In this document: one piece after another, positions 1 to 8,514 of the stretch
How positions within the stretch are numbered: position 1 is the first letter of the stretch
Layout of the letters: each line of letters starts with the position of its first letter
Assembly: GCA_965214825.1 (NCBI GenBank)
Contig: OZ243981.1
Location: 1,922,001 to 1,986,000, forward strand
DNA: 64,000 nucleotides
Direction: 5' to 3'
Source of the DNA: UBA2970 sp965214825
Lineage (GTDB): Bacteria > Verrucomicrobiota > Verrucomicrobiia > Limisphaerales > AAA164-E04
The notes under the pieces: generated by a model
What the model saw: only the letters and a program-made list of their open reading frames with translations
The model's database searches: none
Told to the model about the DNA's origin: nothing
Program-made: the position numbers and the translations under genes

Positions 1-170
1 ATGTTTTGGAGCGCGGTTATTCGATTACGCGAAATGCGGATTCGGGCCGGCTTGTGGTCTCCGCCAAGGATGTGAAGGCGGGCGACCGCATGGCGACGAT
101 GCTTCGGGATGGAGAGGTGCTCAGTGAGGTGAAGGGTTCGCCGGAAGAGGATGAGCGGCCGGTTTCATAA
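1..170 (+). CDS. xseA: Exodeoxyribonuclease VII large subunit, C-terminal end (partial)
   Basis: The open frame enters from the left edge with its first full codon at base 3 and stops at TAA 168-170, giving the last 55 residues of a protein. It opens with VLERGYSITRN and continues through VVSAKDVKAGD and LRDGEVLSEVKG. This matches the C-terminal tail of exonuclease VII large subunits, which carry an 'LxRGYaiv..G.vv....v..GD.v...l.dG' pattern. ExoVII degrades single-stranded DNA to oligonucleotides. The catalytic core and the small subunit are outside the window. Assigned from the tail pattern only, so moderately sure. Confidence 0.7.
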   Translation, partial: VLERGYSITRNADSGRLVVSAKDVKAGDRMATMLRDGEVLSEVKGSPEEDERPVS

Positions 171-283
171 TTTGTCGTGGAGTCGGGGGTAGGCGTGGAC
201 GTTTCTCCGGGATAGAGGCGGCGGCTCCCTTGCTTGACCGGCGGGATGTTTGGGCGTAGTTTCGCGTTCTGTAAATTTGAAAG

Positions 284-2161
284 ATGAGCAAAGTTGCTGA
301 ATCAGTGAAGCCGGCGGCTAAGAGCGCCGGGCGGGGAGAGTTGGGACCGTCTATGTCCGGGAGCGAGATTCTTGTTGCCGCTTTGGAGCGTGAGGGTGTG
401 GACACCATTTTTGCCTATCCGGGCGGCGCCAGCATGGAGTTACATCAGGCGTTGACGCGGTCTGACAAGATTCGGGTAGTGCTGCCCCGGCATGAACAGG
501 GCGGCGCTTTTGCTGCGGAAGGTTATGCCCGAGCCTGTGGGAAACCGGGCGTGTGCATGGCCACGAGCGGCCCCGGGGCAACCAATCTGGTTACGGGCAT
601 TGCGGATGCTTATATGGATTCGGTGCCGCTTGTGGCTATTACCGGCCAAGTGCCTCAAGCAATGATTGGCAAAGGCGCCTTTCAGGAAACCGACTTTTTC
701 GGGATGACCTTGTCAGTCGTCAAGCATAGCTACCTAGTTACAGACATCAACGAGATTCCCAAAATCATCAAGGAAGCCTTTTATATTGCGGCGACCGGTC
801 GGCCGGGGCCGGTTGTCGTAGACATTCCGAAAAACATCCAACAATCTCGCTGCCAACCCGTTTTTCCTGCCGAGCTGAAAATGCGCGGTTACCGCTGTCA
901 GCCTCGTGCAAGCGACCTCGCGTTGAATGAAATCATCGGCCTTATTGAAAAGTCCGAACGGCCGGTGTTCTACATAGGCGGCGGCGTAATTTCCAGCGAG
1001 GCAAGCGGCGTTTTGCGCAAGTTTGCCCAAGCGACGCAGATTCCTGTGGCCACCACCATCATGGGTTGCGGTGCTTTTCCCGAAACAGACCCCCTGTCCC
1101 TTCGATGGCTGGGCATGCACGGCGCCGCTTATGCCAACTGGGCGGTAAGCGGCGAATTCAAAAAAACTCCTCAAGCCGACGGCGAAATAAAGATCGAAAA
1201 AATTGCGGAAGGCGCGGACTTGCTACTGGCCTTCGGCGTGCGGTTCGACGATCGCGTTACCGGGAAAGTGGCCAAATTCTGCGAACACGGCACCATCGTT
1301 CACCTCGACATCGATCCCTCCGAACACAACAAAAACAAAAAAGCCCATCTGCCGATCGAAAGCGACGTCAAATACGCCCTCGAACGCCTGCTGGAAATGG
1401 TTCGGCAGCGCCCCATCCAAAAACAGTTTGACCCTTGGCACCGCCAGATCAAAACCTGGAAAAAGAAAGCCCCCTTCCGTTACAGCATCACAGAAGAAGT
1501 CATGCACTCACAACATATGCGCGACCACTTGGACGGATTGGAAGAAGAAGTTGTTTTGCCCCAAATGGCCATTGAACTGCTCTATAAACTCACTGGAGGC
1601 GAAGCCATTATCACCACCGGCGTGGGGCAGCACCAAATGTGGGCAGGGCAATACTATAAATATAAATACCCGCGCCAACTATTAACCAGCGCCGGCTTGG
1701 GCGCTATGGGCTACGGCTATCCCGCCGCGCTCGGCGCCAAAGTCGCTTGCCCCGACCGACAAGTGATCGACATCGACGGCGACGGCTCCTTCCTGATGAA
1801 CATTCAAGAACTGGCCACCGCCCACATCGAAAAAATCGCCGCCAAAGCCCTGGTGCTAAACAATCAACACTTGGGCATGGTCGTGCAATGGGAAGACCGC
1901 TTTTACCAAGGCAATCGAGGCCATACTTACCTGGGCGATCCCGAAAACATGAAAACCATCTATCCTGACTACGTGGCTATGGCACGGGGGTTTAATGTGC
2001 CTTGCGAGCGGGTCATGTTTCGGCGCGATTTGAAGCCGGCGTTAGAACGTATGTTAGACTCAGATCAACCATATGTTTTGGATATTATCGTTCCCTATAC
2101 CGAACACGTCCTCCCCTTCATCCCCGCTAACCACACCGTCGCCGACATGATCTGCCCCTGA
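284..2161 (+). CDS. ilvB: Acetolactate synthase, large (catalytic) subunit
   Basis: A thiamine-diphosphate enzyme of 625 residues that condenses two pyruvates to acetolactate (or pyruvate plus 2-oxobutyrate) in branched-chain amino acid synthesis. The N-terminal PYR domain has YPGGASMELHQAL and the HEQGGAFAAEGYAR segment with the activating Glu. GKGAFQETDFFGMT and ATGRPGPVVVDIPKNIQ follow. GVRFDDRVTGK lies in the FAD-binding middle domain. The C-terminal PP domain has the GDGSFLMNIQELATA ThDP/Mg motif. The length is slightly above the usual 560-600, with an N-terminal extension of about 25 residues before the conserved MSGSEILVAALEREGV. No regulatory subunit (ilvN) lies next to it. Third-position base use flips sharply along the gene (see findings). 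Confidence 0.93.
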   Translation: MSKVAESVKPAAKSAGRGELGPSMSGSEILVAALEREGVDTIFAYPGGASMELHQALTRSDKIRVVLPRHEQGGAFAAEGYARACGKPGVCMATSGPGATNLVTGIADAYMDSVPLVAITGQVPQAMIGKGAFQETDFFGMTLSVVKHSYLVTDINEIPKIIKEAFYIAATGRPGPVVVDIPKNIQQSRCQPVFPAELKMRGYRCQPRASDLALNEIIGLIEKSERPVFYIGGGVISSEASGVLRKFAQATQIPVATTIMGCGAFPETDPLSLRWLGMHGAAYANWAVSGEFKKTPQADGEIKIEKIAEGADLLLAFGVRFDDRVTGKVAKFCEHGTIVHLDIDPSEHNKNKKAHLPIESDVKYALERLLEMVRQRPIQKQFDPWHRQIKTWKKKAPFRYSITEEVMHSQHMRDHLDGLEEEVVLPQMAIELLYKLTGGEAIITTGVGQHQMWAGQYYKYKYPRQLLTSAGLGAMGYGYPAALGAKVACPDRQVIDIDGDGSFLMNIQELATAHIEKIAAKALVLNNQHLGMVVQWEDRFYQGNRGHTYLGDPENMKTIYPDYVAMARGFNVPCERVMFRRDLKPALERMLDSDQPYVLDIIVPYTEHVLPFIPANHTVADMICP

Positions 2162-2191
2162 ATTCTACCAGATTCAATATGGTATCCAGTC

Positions 2192-3079
2192 ATGTCTTGG
2201 ATATGCGATAAGTGCAAGTGGAAAAATTGGCAAGCAGTAACTGTTTGTTGCCATTGCGCCAAGATTCGCAGCGGCATTGATGACATTCAATTCGAGTGCA
2301 TGCAATGCGAAGGAAGTCTGATTGTCAGCGTGGAGGGAGCAGGACTCGCCGTGGACTGTCCTCATTGCTGGGTGCGCATCAACATTCCCACCATTCAAGA
2401 ATTACAAGAAAAAGAATTGCAGCGAATCAAGAGATTGTCAATCGGAGAGGTGATTCAGGACAAGATATTGTTAATCGATGAGGCAATTGAGAGAAGCCGG
2501 GAACTACCAAAATGGATATGGCAAAAAGACAAAGTCATCAAAAACTATATCACAATTACGCTTGGTCCCGGTGAGATTCGTTACATTGAGTTACACCATT
2601 TGTTGAACCGACAAATGATGGACATAATTCTTGAAGAGATTCACTCATTGTCGAAATCGCCATGGTTCACACTGACTCTGAATTTTGTTGGTAGTCATGA
2701 AACTCACATCGAATCTTTCCTACAAGGAAAATCGTTTGATGAACAGATCAGGATTGTGGTGGAATACTTTGAAGCGTATACCAAAAACCCGTTTCCTTCG
2801 GAAGCTCACGCCTCCTTCGTCTCGTATCTGCAGCTTAAAACACTCTGTTTGGACGAGTTCTGGGCGTCATGGGTACCGAGTGCTAATTCCAAAGATCTTA
2901 TCGACAGCTACCGTGACAGCCCGAATCACATTATTCTTAAGAGTTACTCCAGTGATAGATACGTCTTCAAACGCACGACTTTCTTTCGTCAAAGGCGAGA
3001 GACGGTTGAGAAAGGACGAAGACAGCAGGAGCAAGAGCGGTTGCGGAGAGCAGAGCGACGAAGACAGCTTGGCTTATAG
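2192..3079 (+). CDS. Zinc-ribbon protein of unknown function
   Basis: A 295-residue protein I do not recognise as a whole. The N-terminus carries two probable zinc ribbons: CDKC with CCHC within the first 22 residues, then CMQC with CPHC about 40 residues on. The middle is mixed alpha/beta with no motif I can name. The C-terminal 30 residues are extremely basic and charged (RRQQEQERLRRAERRRQLGL), as in nucleic-acid-binding tails. It starts 30 bases after ilvB, but its base composition is visibly AT-richer than ilvB, which suggests acquisition. A GIY-YIG-like remnant lies just downstream on the same strand. A DNA- or RNA-associated role is inference only. Confidence 0.6.
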   Translation: MSWICDKCKWKNWQAVTVCCHCAKIRSGIDDIQFECMQCEGSLIVSVEGAGLAVDCPHCWVRINIPTIQELQEKELQRIKRLSIGEVIQDKILLIDEAIERSRELPKWIWQKDKVIKNYITITLGPGEIRYIELHHLLNRQMMDIILEEIHSLSKSPWFTLTLNFVGSHETHIESFLQGKSFDEQIRIVVEYFEAYTKNPFPSEAHASFVSYLQLKTLCLDEFWASWVPSANSKDLIDSYRDSPNHIILKSYSSDRYVFKRTTFFRQRRETVEKGRRQQEQERLRRAERRRQLGL

Positions 3080-3114
3080 CCAAAACCCCGAAGAAACGAG
3101 AGCGCACGTTGTAG

Positions 3115-3309
3115 TCTGAGCAACCAGAGACGATTCTTCGTTTTGCCATTTCAGCAGCGCAAAAAAACGAAGCGATGTTGCACGAACGTTTTTCTGCCTA
3201 TCGGGTTCGTGGCAAATGGTTTGAGTTGGGGGCTTCAGAGATTTATGGCGCAGTGGCTTACCTGATTTCTCGTGGAGATGAAAAGCGGATGCTGGTGGAT
3301 TATGAATGA
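3115..3309 (+). pseudogene. Remnant of a T5orf172/GIY-YIG-type nuclease C-terminus
   Basis: After the stop TAG at 3112-3114 a frame stays open to TGA 3307-3309. It encodes 64 residues with a potential internal ATG at 3175. The segment NEAMLHERFSAYRVRGKWFE resembles the end of the T5orf172/MUG113 branch of GIY-YIG domains, in which 'NE..LH..F..yRv.GEWF' is typical. The catalytic N-terminal half is absent, so I read it as a decayed remnant rather than a working gene. Its end overlaps the convergent transporter gene by 10 bases. The family call rests on memory of the motif. Confidence 0.4.
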
Positions 3310-6068
3310 TGGATGGGGCGGTTAGCCACGGAGCGTTTAAGCGGCGTCTGACGGGCGGTGTTTTGTTTGCCGGGGCGGAGTTGGAGGAGGCAGGGGAGGA
3401 GGGTGAGTCCGGCGGCCATGCAGGCGAAGACGCCGATGGCCATGATGTAGCCGAGGCTTTCGATGCCGCGATGTTGAGCGAGGGCGAGGCTGCCGAAGCC
3501 GGCCATGGTAGTGAGGCCGGAGACAAGGACGGCTTTGCCGGTGCTTTTGGAGAGGAGGCCGGGGTGTTGTTCTTCCCGGTAGCGGTTGAGGATGTGGATT
3601 CCGTTGGTGACACCGATGCCGATGACGAGCGGCAAGGTCATAATGTTGGCCGGGTTGAAGGGGATGCCCATGAAGCCCATCGCGCCCAGGAGCCAGAGCG
3701 AGCCAATGCCTACTGGCAGGAGGGCGAGGAGGACGGCGGCTGGGGATCGGAAGTGGAGGAGCGTCAGGAGGACAATGGCTCCCAGGGCGTAGAGGGCGGC
3801 TTCTTCGTAGCTGCGTTTGAGCAGGCTGGTGTATTCGAAAAGCTGCACGGGGGTGCCGGTGATGACGGGCGGATTTGGAAATCGGGCGGCGAGGGTTCTG
3901 AGTTCCTGAATAAAGGTTTTCTGGTGGGCGCGTTCCCAGGCGTTTTCTTTGGGATAGACTTGCAGGAGGTGTTGGCCGGATTTTCCGATGAAACGTTTGC
4001 GGAGGTCTGCCGGCAAATCGTCAGCGGTCAAGGGCGCGCGGGCATCTTGGCTAGCAAGGGCGCGGAAGGTTTGCCGGAGGTCGTTGAAGAGGGCGTTTTG
4101 GAAGGCGGTGAGTTGTGCAACGGCGCGTTCGGGCGGGCGCTGCCGGATGTTTTGTTGCAGTTGGTTGGCGGCGGTTTCGAGTGTGCGATATAGAGTGACT
4201 TGTTTGGAGAGTTGCCCCGGAGGGTTGGCGGGGTTTGGTTTTTCCGCTTCTTTGGCTGCCAGGGAGAGGTAACTTTGGAAGAAGGTCAAGGTTTGCGAGA
4301 GTTCGCTGAGGTTGACGGGTTTTTGGCTGGGCGCGGCGAATGAAATGGTTTCGGCTTCCTGTTTCAGTTCCCGGATTTTTTCCAGTTTGTGTGACGGATC
4401 GGTGTGGAGGAAGCGGGCCATGGAATCGACGCCGGCGACGGAGGGGAGTTGGCGGATGGCAGACTCCAAGGTTTTGGCTTCTTCAAGGGAGCCGGTGATG
4501 ACGAGTGCGAAGAGGACGGATTTTTCGGCTTCCTGGATCAGTTTTTTTTCGTATTGAACTGCCGGGAGGTTGTCGGTCTGCATGTTGAGCAGGTTGTAAT
4601 CGAAGCGGATTTTGGGAAGTTGGGCGAGGGCGATGCCGCTGAGGATCAACCCGGCCAGGAGGGTTTGTTTGGGGCGCCGGAGCCAGGTTTGTTCGACGGC
4701 GGCGCGGGGGTTTTTCGGGGATGGGATTTGTTGGTCCAGCGTGTTTTGCTGGCCGCGGATGAGGAGGGCGGGCAGCACGGTCATCATTGGAATCAAGGCG
4801 AGAATCATGCCGCCGCCGGTGATCCATCCCATTTCCTGGACGCCTTTGAAGTCGGTGAAGGCCATGGCGCAGAACGCGCCGGCGGTGGTCAGGCATCCGG
4901 TGAAAATCCCTTGCCCGGTGCGGATTAGAGATTTTTTGATGGCGGTTTCTTTGCCTGCACCGCAGCGGAGTTCCTCTTCGTAGCGCGTGATGAGGTGAAT
5001 GCCGAAATCAATGGCCAACCCGATGAGCATGGGCAGGAAGGCGATGGTCAGAATGTTGAGGTGGCCGATTAGGAGTGTGGTGTACCCCATCGTGTAGCCC
5101 AGCCCGATGAGGAGGCAAGCGGTGGCTTTGAGCGGGCGCCCGGTTTCCCGGTAGCAAAACGAAAAAATCAATATCACCAGCGCCAGAGAGACGCAGGAAG
5201 CCTTGAAGGTGTCTGCTTGGGATTGCCGCATTTCGTCCAGCTCCAAGACGGTTTCTCCCGTGATGCCGATGTTGACGCCGGGGACTTCAGCTTGGACGTC
5301 GGTGATTAGTTCGCGCAGCCGGCCGACGGCTTCCTTCTTCTGGGCAGGATGGGCAGGGCGGGCAGTGGCCAGGTAGATTTTGCCGGCAGCGAAGGTAAGG
5401 TATCGCTGCCGTTCGGCTGCGGGGCCGGCGGCGAGAAGCGTTTCCAGGCCGGGGGAGGGCGGGATGCCGCGTCGGGAGAGGCTCGCGTCTGCTTGTTCGA
5501 GGACGCGTTGCAAGATGGGCAGGGCGTCCAGCAGCACGGCGTTTTCCGCATCCGATTTTTCTGGGGCGGTTCGAAACTGCCGGTTCAATTCGTTGAAGAG
5601 AGATTCCAGGCTGTCGACATGCTGAAAGGCTTTGAGCATCGGGCGGGCTTGGCGGATGCGTTCGCTCATCGCTTCAATGGCGGTGTCTTCGAGGAGGAGC
5701 AGGGCTTTACTCCCCAGCGTTTTGAGGTCGCCCTTGTAGAAAACGCCTGAGAAGATCTCCGGCTCGGCGTTGAGCCGCGCGCCCAAGCGTTCGACAAACT
5801 GCCGGTTCTTTTCCTGGTCATCGCTCTCGATGACAGCGATGAGGTCGTCTTCGCTGTCGAAGTTTTCCTGATAGTTGAGAAAGTTTCGGTGATAAGGTTT
5901 ATCGGCGTCCACCAGCACATTGCGATCGGTGTGAAATTCAAGTTTGCCGGCGGTGTAAAAAACGCAGGCGACGAAGAGAATGAGCTGGGAAAAGAGAAAC
6001 ACCTTCGGATGTTTGCAGATGCCGGCGGCAAGATGTCCCAGCATCCGGGCCGCGAACGGCGGTGGCAT
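3300..6068 (-). CDS. RND/MMPL-family lipid exporter, HpnN-like
   Basis: A protein of about 920 residues with the two-fold RND layout. Each half has one TM helix, a large extracytoplasmic domain (FHTDRNVLVDADKPYHRNF near the start) and a block of five TM helices. The first block contains LIGLAIDFGIHLITRYEEEL and the second LPLVIGIGVTNGIHILNRYR, the paired TM4 signatures of MMPL/HpnN proteins. HpnN exports hopanoids to the outer membrane, so transport of a hydrophobic product is likely here. ATG 6068 is chosen; an in-frame TTG at 6110 would add 14 residues. It is the last gene of the minus-strand lipid region, directly behind yebC. A general MMPL transporter is the alternative call. Confidence 0.82.
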   Translation of the reverse strand: MPPPFAARMLGHLAAGICKHPKVFLFSQLILFVACVFYTAGKLEFHTDRNVLVDADKPYHRNFLNYQENFDSEDDLIAVIESDDQEKNRQFVERLGARLNAEPEIFSGVFYKGDLKTLGSKALLLLEDTAIEAMSERIRQARPMLKAFQHVDSLESLFNELNRQFRTAPEKSDAENAVLLDALPILQRVLEQADASLSRRGIPPSPGLETLLAAGPAAERQRYLTFAAGKIYLATARPAHPAQKKEAVGRLRELITDVQAEVPGVNIGITGETVLELDEMRQSQADTFKASCVSLALVILIFSFCYRETGRPLKATACLLIGLGYTMGYTTLLIGHLNILTIAFLPMLIGLAIDFGIHLITRYEEELRCGAGKETAIKKSLIRTGQGIFTGCLTTAGAFCAMAFTDFKGVQEMGWITGGGMILALIPMMTVLPALLIRGQQNTLDQQIPSPKNPRAAVEQTWLRRPKQTLLAGLILSGIALAQLPKIRFDYNLLNMQTDNLPAVQYEKKLIQEAEKSVLFALVITGSLEEAKTLESAIRQLPSVAGVDSMARFLHTDPSHKLEKIRELKQEAETISFAAPSQKPVNLSELSQTLTFFQSYLSLAAKEAEKPNPANPPGQLSKQVTLYRTLETAANQLQQNIRQRPPERAVAQLTAFQNALFNDLRQTFRALASQDARAPLTADDLPADLRKRFIGKSGQHLLQVYPKENAWERAHQKTFIQELRTLAARFPNPPVITGTPVQLFEYTSLLKRSYEEAALYALGAIVLLTLLHFRSPAAVLLALLPVGIGSLWLLGAMGFMGIPFNPANIMTLPLVIGIGVTNGIHILNRYREEQHPGLLSKSTGKAVLVSGLTTMAGFGSLALAQHRGIESLGYIMAIGVFACMAAGLTLLPCLLQLRPGKQNTARQTPLKRSVANRPIHHS

Positions 6069-6140
6069 GGCTTTTTCCGCAGGCGGCGAGGATTCTTCCG
6101 AAGGAATCAAAACGACAGGGGGAGGATTCGGCTGGGCAGC

Positions 6141-6875
6141 TTACTTGGCCTCTGCGGGAAAGTCGGCATTGGAATAAATTTCTTTCACGTCGTCATGGTC
6201 GTCGAGCCGTTCCAGGAGCCTGGCCACACTAGCGGCGGCGTTCGGCGCCACAGGAACAAGCAAATCCGGCAGGCAAGTAACGCCCGCCGAGGCGCACAAA
6301 ATCCCGGCCGCTTCTACCGCCCGGTGCACAGCCTCGAAGACAGAAGGTTCGGTGATAATTTCGTAGCCTTCGGGTTCGGCTTTGAAATCTTCGGCGCCCG
6401 CTTCGAGGGCAATCTCCATAGTTTGGTCTTCATCGGCATTTTCCCGGGAAACGATTATCTGCCCCTTGCGGCGGAAGAGCCGAGTAACGGAGCCGGAGGT
6501 GGCGATCGAGCCGCCGTTCTTGCTCAGGATGTGCCGAATTTCCGCAGCTGTCCGGTTTTTGTTGTCAGTGCTAATCTCGACGAGCAAGGCGACACCCCCA
6601 GGTCCGTAAATCTCATAGATGAGGTCTTCAAACTCGATTCCCTGCCCACCTCCGACACCCTTCTTCACGGCGCGATCAATAGTGTCAGCCGGCATATTGG
6701 CCTGCTTGGCTTTCAAAAGAACCATCCGAAGCCGCGCGTTCAAATTGGGATCACCCCCTCCCGCTTTGGCGGCAATGGTGATTTCGCGGGACAATTTTGA
6801 AAAAATCCGGCCGCGTTTGGCGTCCAATGCTCCCTTGAAGTGCTTGACTTTAGACCATTTGCTATGCCCTGACAT
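6141..6875 (-). CDS. yebC: YebC/PmpR-family protein
   Basis: A 244-residue protein opening with the family hallmark MSGHSKWSKVKHFKGALDAK and continuing with RGRIFSKLSREITIAAKAGG. Later come YGPGGVALLVEISTDNKNRT and KNGGSIATSGSV. All three YebC domains are present at the normal length. Members act as transcriptional regulators or as translation factors for proline-rich stretches. The gene lies between the toroid prenyltransferase-like gene (95 bases upstream) and the RND exporter (73 bases downstream), on the same strand. Whether it regulates them is unknown; yebC is usually a housekeeping gene and may be here by chance. Confidence 0.95.
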   Translation of the reverse strand: MSGHSKWSKVKHFKGALDAKRGRIFSKLSREITIAAKAGGGDPNLNARLRMVLLKAKQANMPADTIDRAVKKGVGGGQGIEFEDLIYEIYGPGGVALLVEISTDNKNRTAAEIRHILSKNGGSIATSGSVTRLFRRKGQIIVSRENADEDQTMEIALEAGAEDFKAEPEGYEIITEPSVFEAVHRAVEAAGILCASAGVTCLPDLLVPVAPNAAASVARLLERLDDHDDVKEIYSNADFPAEAK

Positions 6876-6970
6876 TGCTTGAGACTACTCGCCGCCGCAA
6901 ACCCCACAAAGTCCGCAGGCTAAACCCCGAAAGTAATCGGAGAAACCGCGCGAAAAAAGCAAAATTCTTG

Positions 6971-7849
6971 TCATCCGACGCTCAAATGCCCCAACGCTAA
7001 AAGCGCATAGTAAGTGTATTCGCAATCCAAAGTTTCCTCTTGCCAATGACCGTAGAAAGAACCCTCATTCGTCCAGAGCGTGTCAAGATAGTCCAAACAC
7101 AACTCCCTGAACGCCCGGAAAGGAACTTCCAACCCGGCCAAGGCATGAAGCGCAGTAGCCGTGGAAAGCAAATCGGGCATCGGCGCCCGAGGCGCCGCCA
7201 AAAAACCGCCCTGAGCATGAAGCCGCGCCAAAAGCCAATCGCCCACAGCGGCATTCACTGGCATCCGCTGATCCCGCAAGACCGCCACTGCCGCCGCCGT
7301 AGCCGCTGTCGATCCCGTCCGAATCTGACGCTCGTTAGCCCAACTATTGCTGCCAGTCTCCAAATGTTTGAAAGATTGCGCCAAACGCAACGCCTCCGGA
7401 ACAGGCGTCTGCAAATCTTGATAGGCGCCGTAAGCGAGAAAATTGCCGTAAGCCGTGCTTTGAGGAGAACCAGCGCGGGGATGAAACCCGCCGTCCCCGG
7501 CTCGAAACCCATCCAATCGAGAGCGGAAAATCTCCGCTTGCCCGCCCTCAAAACCCGCAAAAGAGCAGCATCGAATCAAACTGCACAAATGCACAAAATC
7601 CAGCTCTTCCCCCGCGCCGAACCCAGCGAGCCAAGAGCAAAGCCCCACTCTGTCCAACTCGATTTGCAAAGCAAGCGAAGCATCAATCCCGAAAACCGTA
7701 TAATAAAGATCGCTATGGCCCGCTCGATCGCGGAAACCGCCGTCGGCATTCTGCTGCCCGCGCAAAAAATCACTCGTCAACACCGCCGCCTCGCCCAACA
7801 TTCGCGGCGCCAGTCGGGCCACCTGCAACATCTGAAGACGAAGACTCAT
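6971..7849 (-). CDS. Prenyltransferase/squalene-cyclase-like alpha-alpha toroid protein
   Basis: A 292-residue protein with repeated Gly-rich turns of the toroid kind: GQQNADGGFRDRAG near residue 30, then RAGDGGFHPRAGSPQSTAYG, LLARLHAQGGFLAAP and TLWTNEGSFYGHWQEE. This is the pattern of protein prenyltransferase beta subunits and squalene-type cyclases. It ends with CEYTYYALLALGHL, as the final repeat often does. The DxDD protonation motif of class II terpene cyclases is not visible, so true cyclase activity is uncertain. ATG 7849 is preferred over an in-frame TTG at 7894. It shares a strand and region with a polyprenyl synthase, a radical SAM enzyme and an HpnN-like exporter, so an isoprenoid substrate is a reasonable inference. 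Confidence 0.7.
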   Translation of the reverse strand: MSLRLQMLQVARLAPRMLGEAAVLTSDFLRGQQNADGGFRDRAGHSDLYYTVFGIDASLALQIELDRVGLCSWLAGFGAGEELDFVHLCSLIRCCSFAGFEGGQAEIFRSRLDGFRAGDGGFHPRAGSPQSTAYGNFLAYGAYQDLQTPVPEALRLAQSFKHLETGSNSWANERQIRTGSTAATAAAVAVLRDQRMPVNAAVGDWLLARLHAQGGFLAAPRAPMPDLLSTATALHALAGLEVPFRAFRELCLDYLDTLWTNEGSFYGHWQEETLDCEYTYYALLALGHLSVG

Positions 7850-7896
7850 AGAAGCTGACTGACGGCTTTCTGCGAATGAGAATGCTGGCGGCAAAT

Positions 7897-8514
7897 TTAT
7901 GCCTGCACAATCTCATTCCAGGTTTCTTTCAACTGGAAACTTACCGTTGGATCCCTCTCCAAACCGGACACGTACTCATGCATAAACGCGCTCGGGTCTC
8001 GAATGAAGCGGAGGTAATACCCCAATGTGTGGTCAACGCCGTTCACTGTCAATTGGCAGCCGTGCGCTCGAGCAATTTGTTGAATATTCAACTTGAACTC
8101 CGAATAATCGTTGTGGGGATATGTTGTCAAAATATAAAACCTTTTAACCGGCGTCTTTTGCAATTTCTCGAAGGAACTCCGAATCCATTCTGAAGTGATA
8201 GGAATGTTATGTTTGATTTCGTAGCCTTCAAACAAAGTGTTATTGGAATCGACAATGTGCGCGTCTCCAATCAAATCCGTCCGCTGGCCAGCGGCGATAT
8301 AGTGTTCAAGCGGCAAAACGGCGCAACCTTTATATCGCTCTGCTTCTCGAACCAATACGCTCAAGATAGCCTGCATTGCCAACACCGGCAGCCGTGCCGT
8401 TCCTTTCAATAGAGCGCTACAATGCCGGCTCACTCTGTCGACAATTTCAGATATAGACAGATTGATGCATCTGCGCAGAGTATCATTTGAGTTGTCGTGT
8501 CTGGATTTAATCAT
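7897..8514 (-). CDS. Restriction endonuclease, SacI-like (PD-(D/E)XK type)
   Basis: A 205-residue protein that looks like a nuclease domain: RTDLIGDAHIVDSNNTLFEG followed by YEIKHN gives the Asp...Glu-x-Lys layout of PD-(D/E)XK enzymes. The preceding RLPVLAMQAILSVLVREAER and LPLEHY resemble SacI-family restriction enzymes as I remember them. The start ATG overlaps the natural end of the upstream PLD gene (TAA at 8507-8509), which suggests translational coupling. No DNA methyltransferase lies next to it. The gene is AT-richer than the lipid genes on both sides, a sign of transfer. Catalytic residues are assigned by pattern only. Confidence 0.6.
   Translation of the reverse strand: MIKSRHDNSNDTLRRCINLSISEIVDRVSRHCSALLKGTARLPVLAMQAILSVLVREAERYKGCAVLPLEHYIAAGQRTDLIGDAHIVDSNNTLFEGYEIKHNIPITSEWIRSSFEKLQKTPVKRFYILTTYPHNDYSEFKLNIQQIARAHGCQLTVNGVDHTLGYYLRFIRDPSAFMHEYVSGLERDPTVSFQLKETWNEIVQA

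Noticed and set aside
3306..4193. Plus-strand 295-codon frame opposite the RND exporter
   Set aside because: Low-complexity Gly/Glu/Ala translation with no domain; the minus-strand frame is a clear transporter.
6971..7849. True squalene-hopene cyclase
   Set aside because: The protein is under half the usual length of about 650 residues and lacks a visible DxDD motif, so only a toroid prenyltransferase/cyclase-like call is made.
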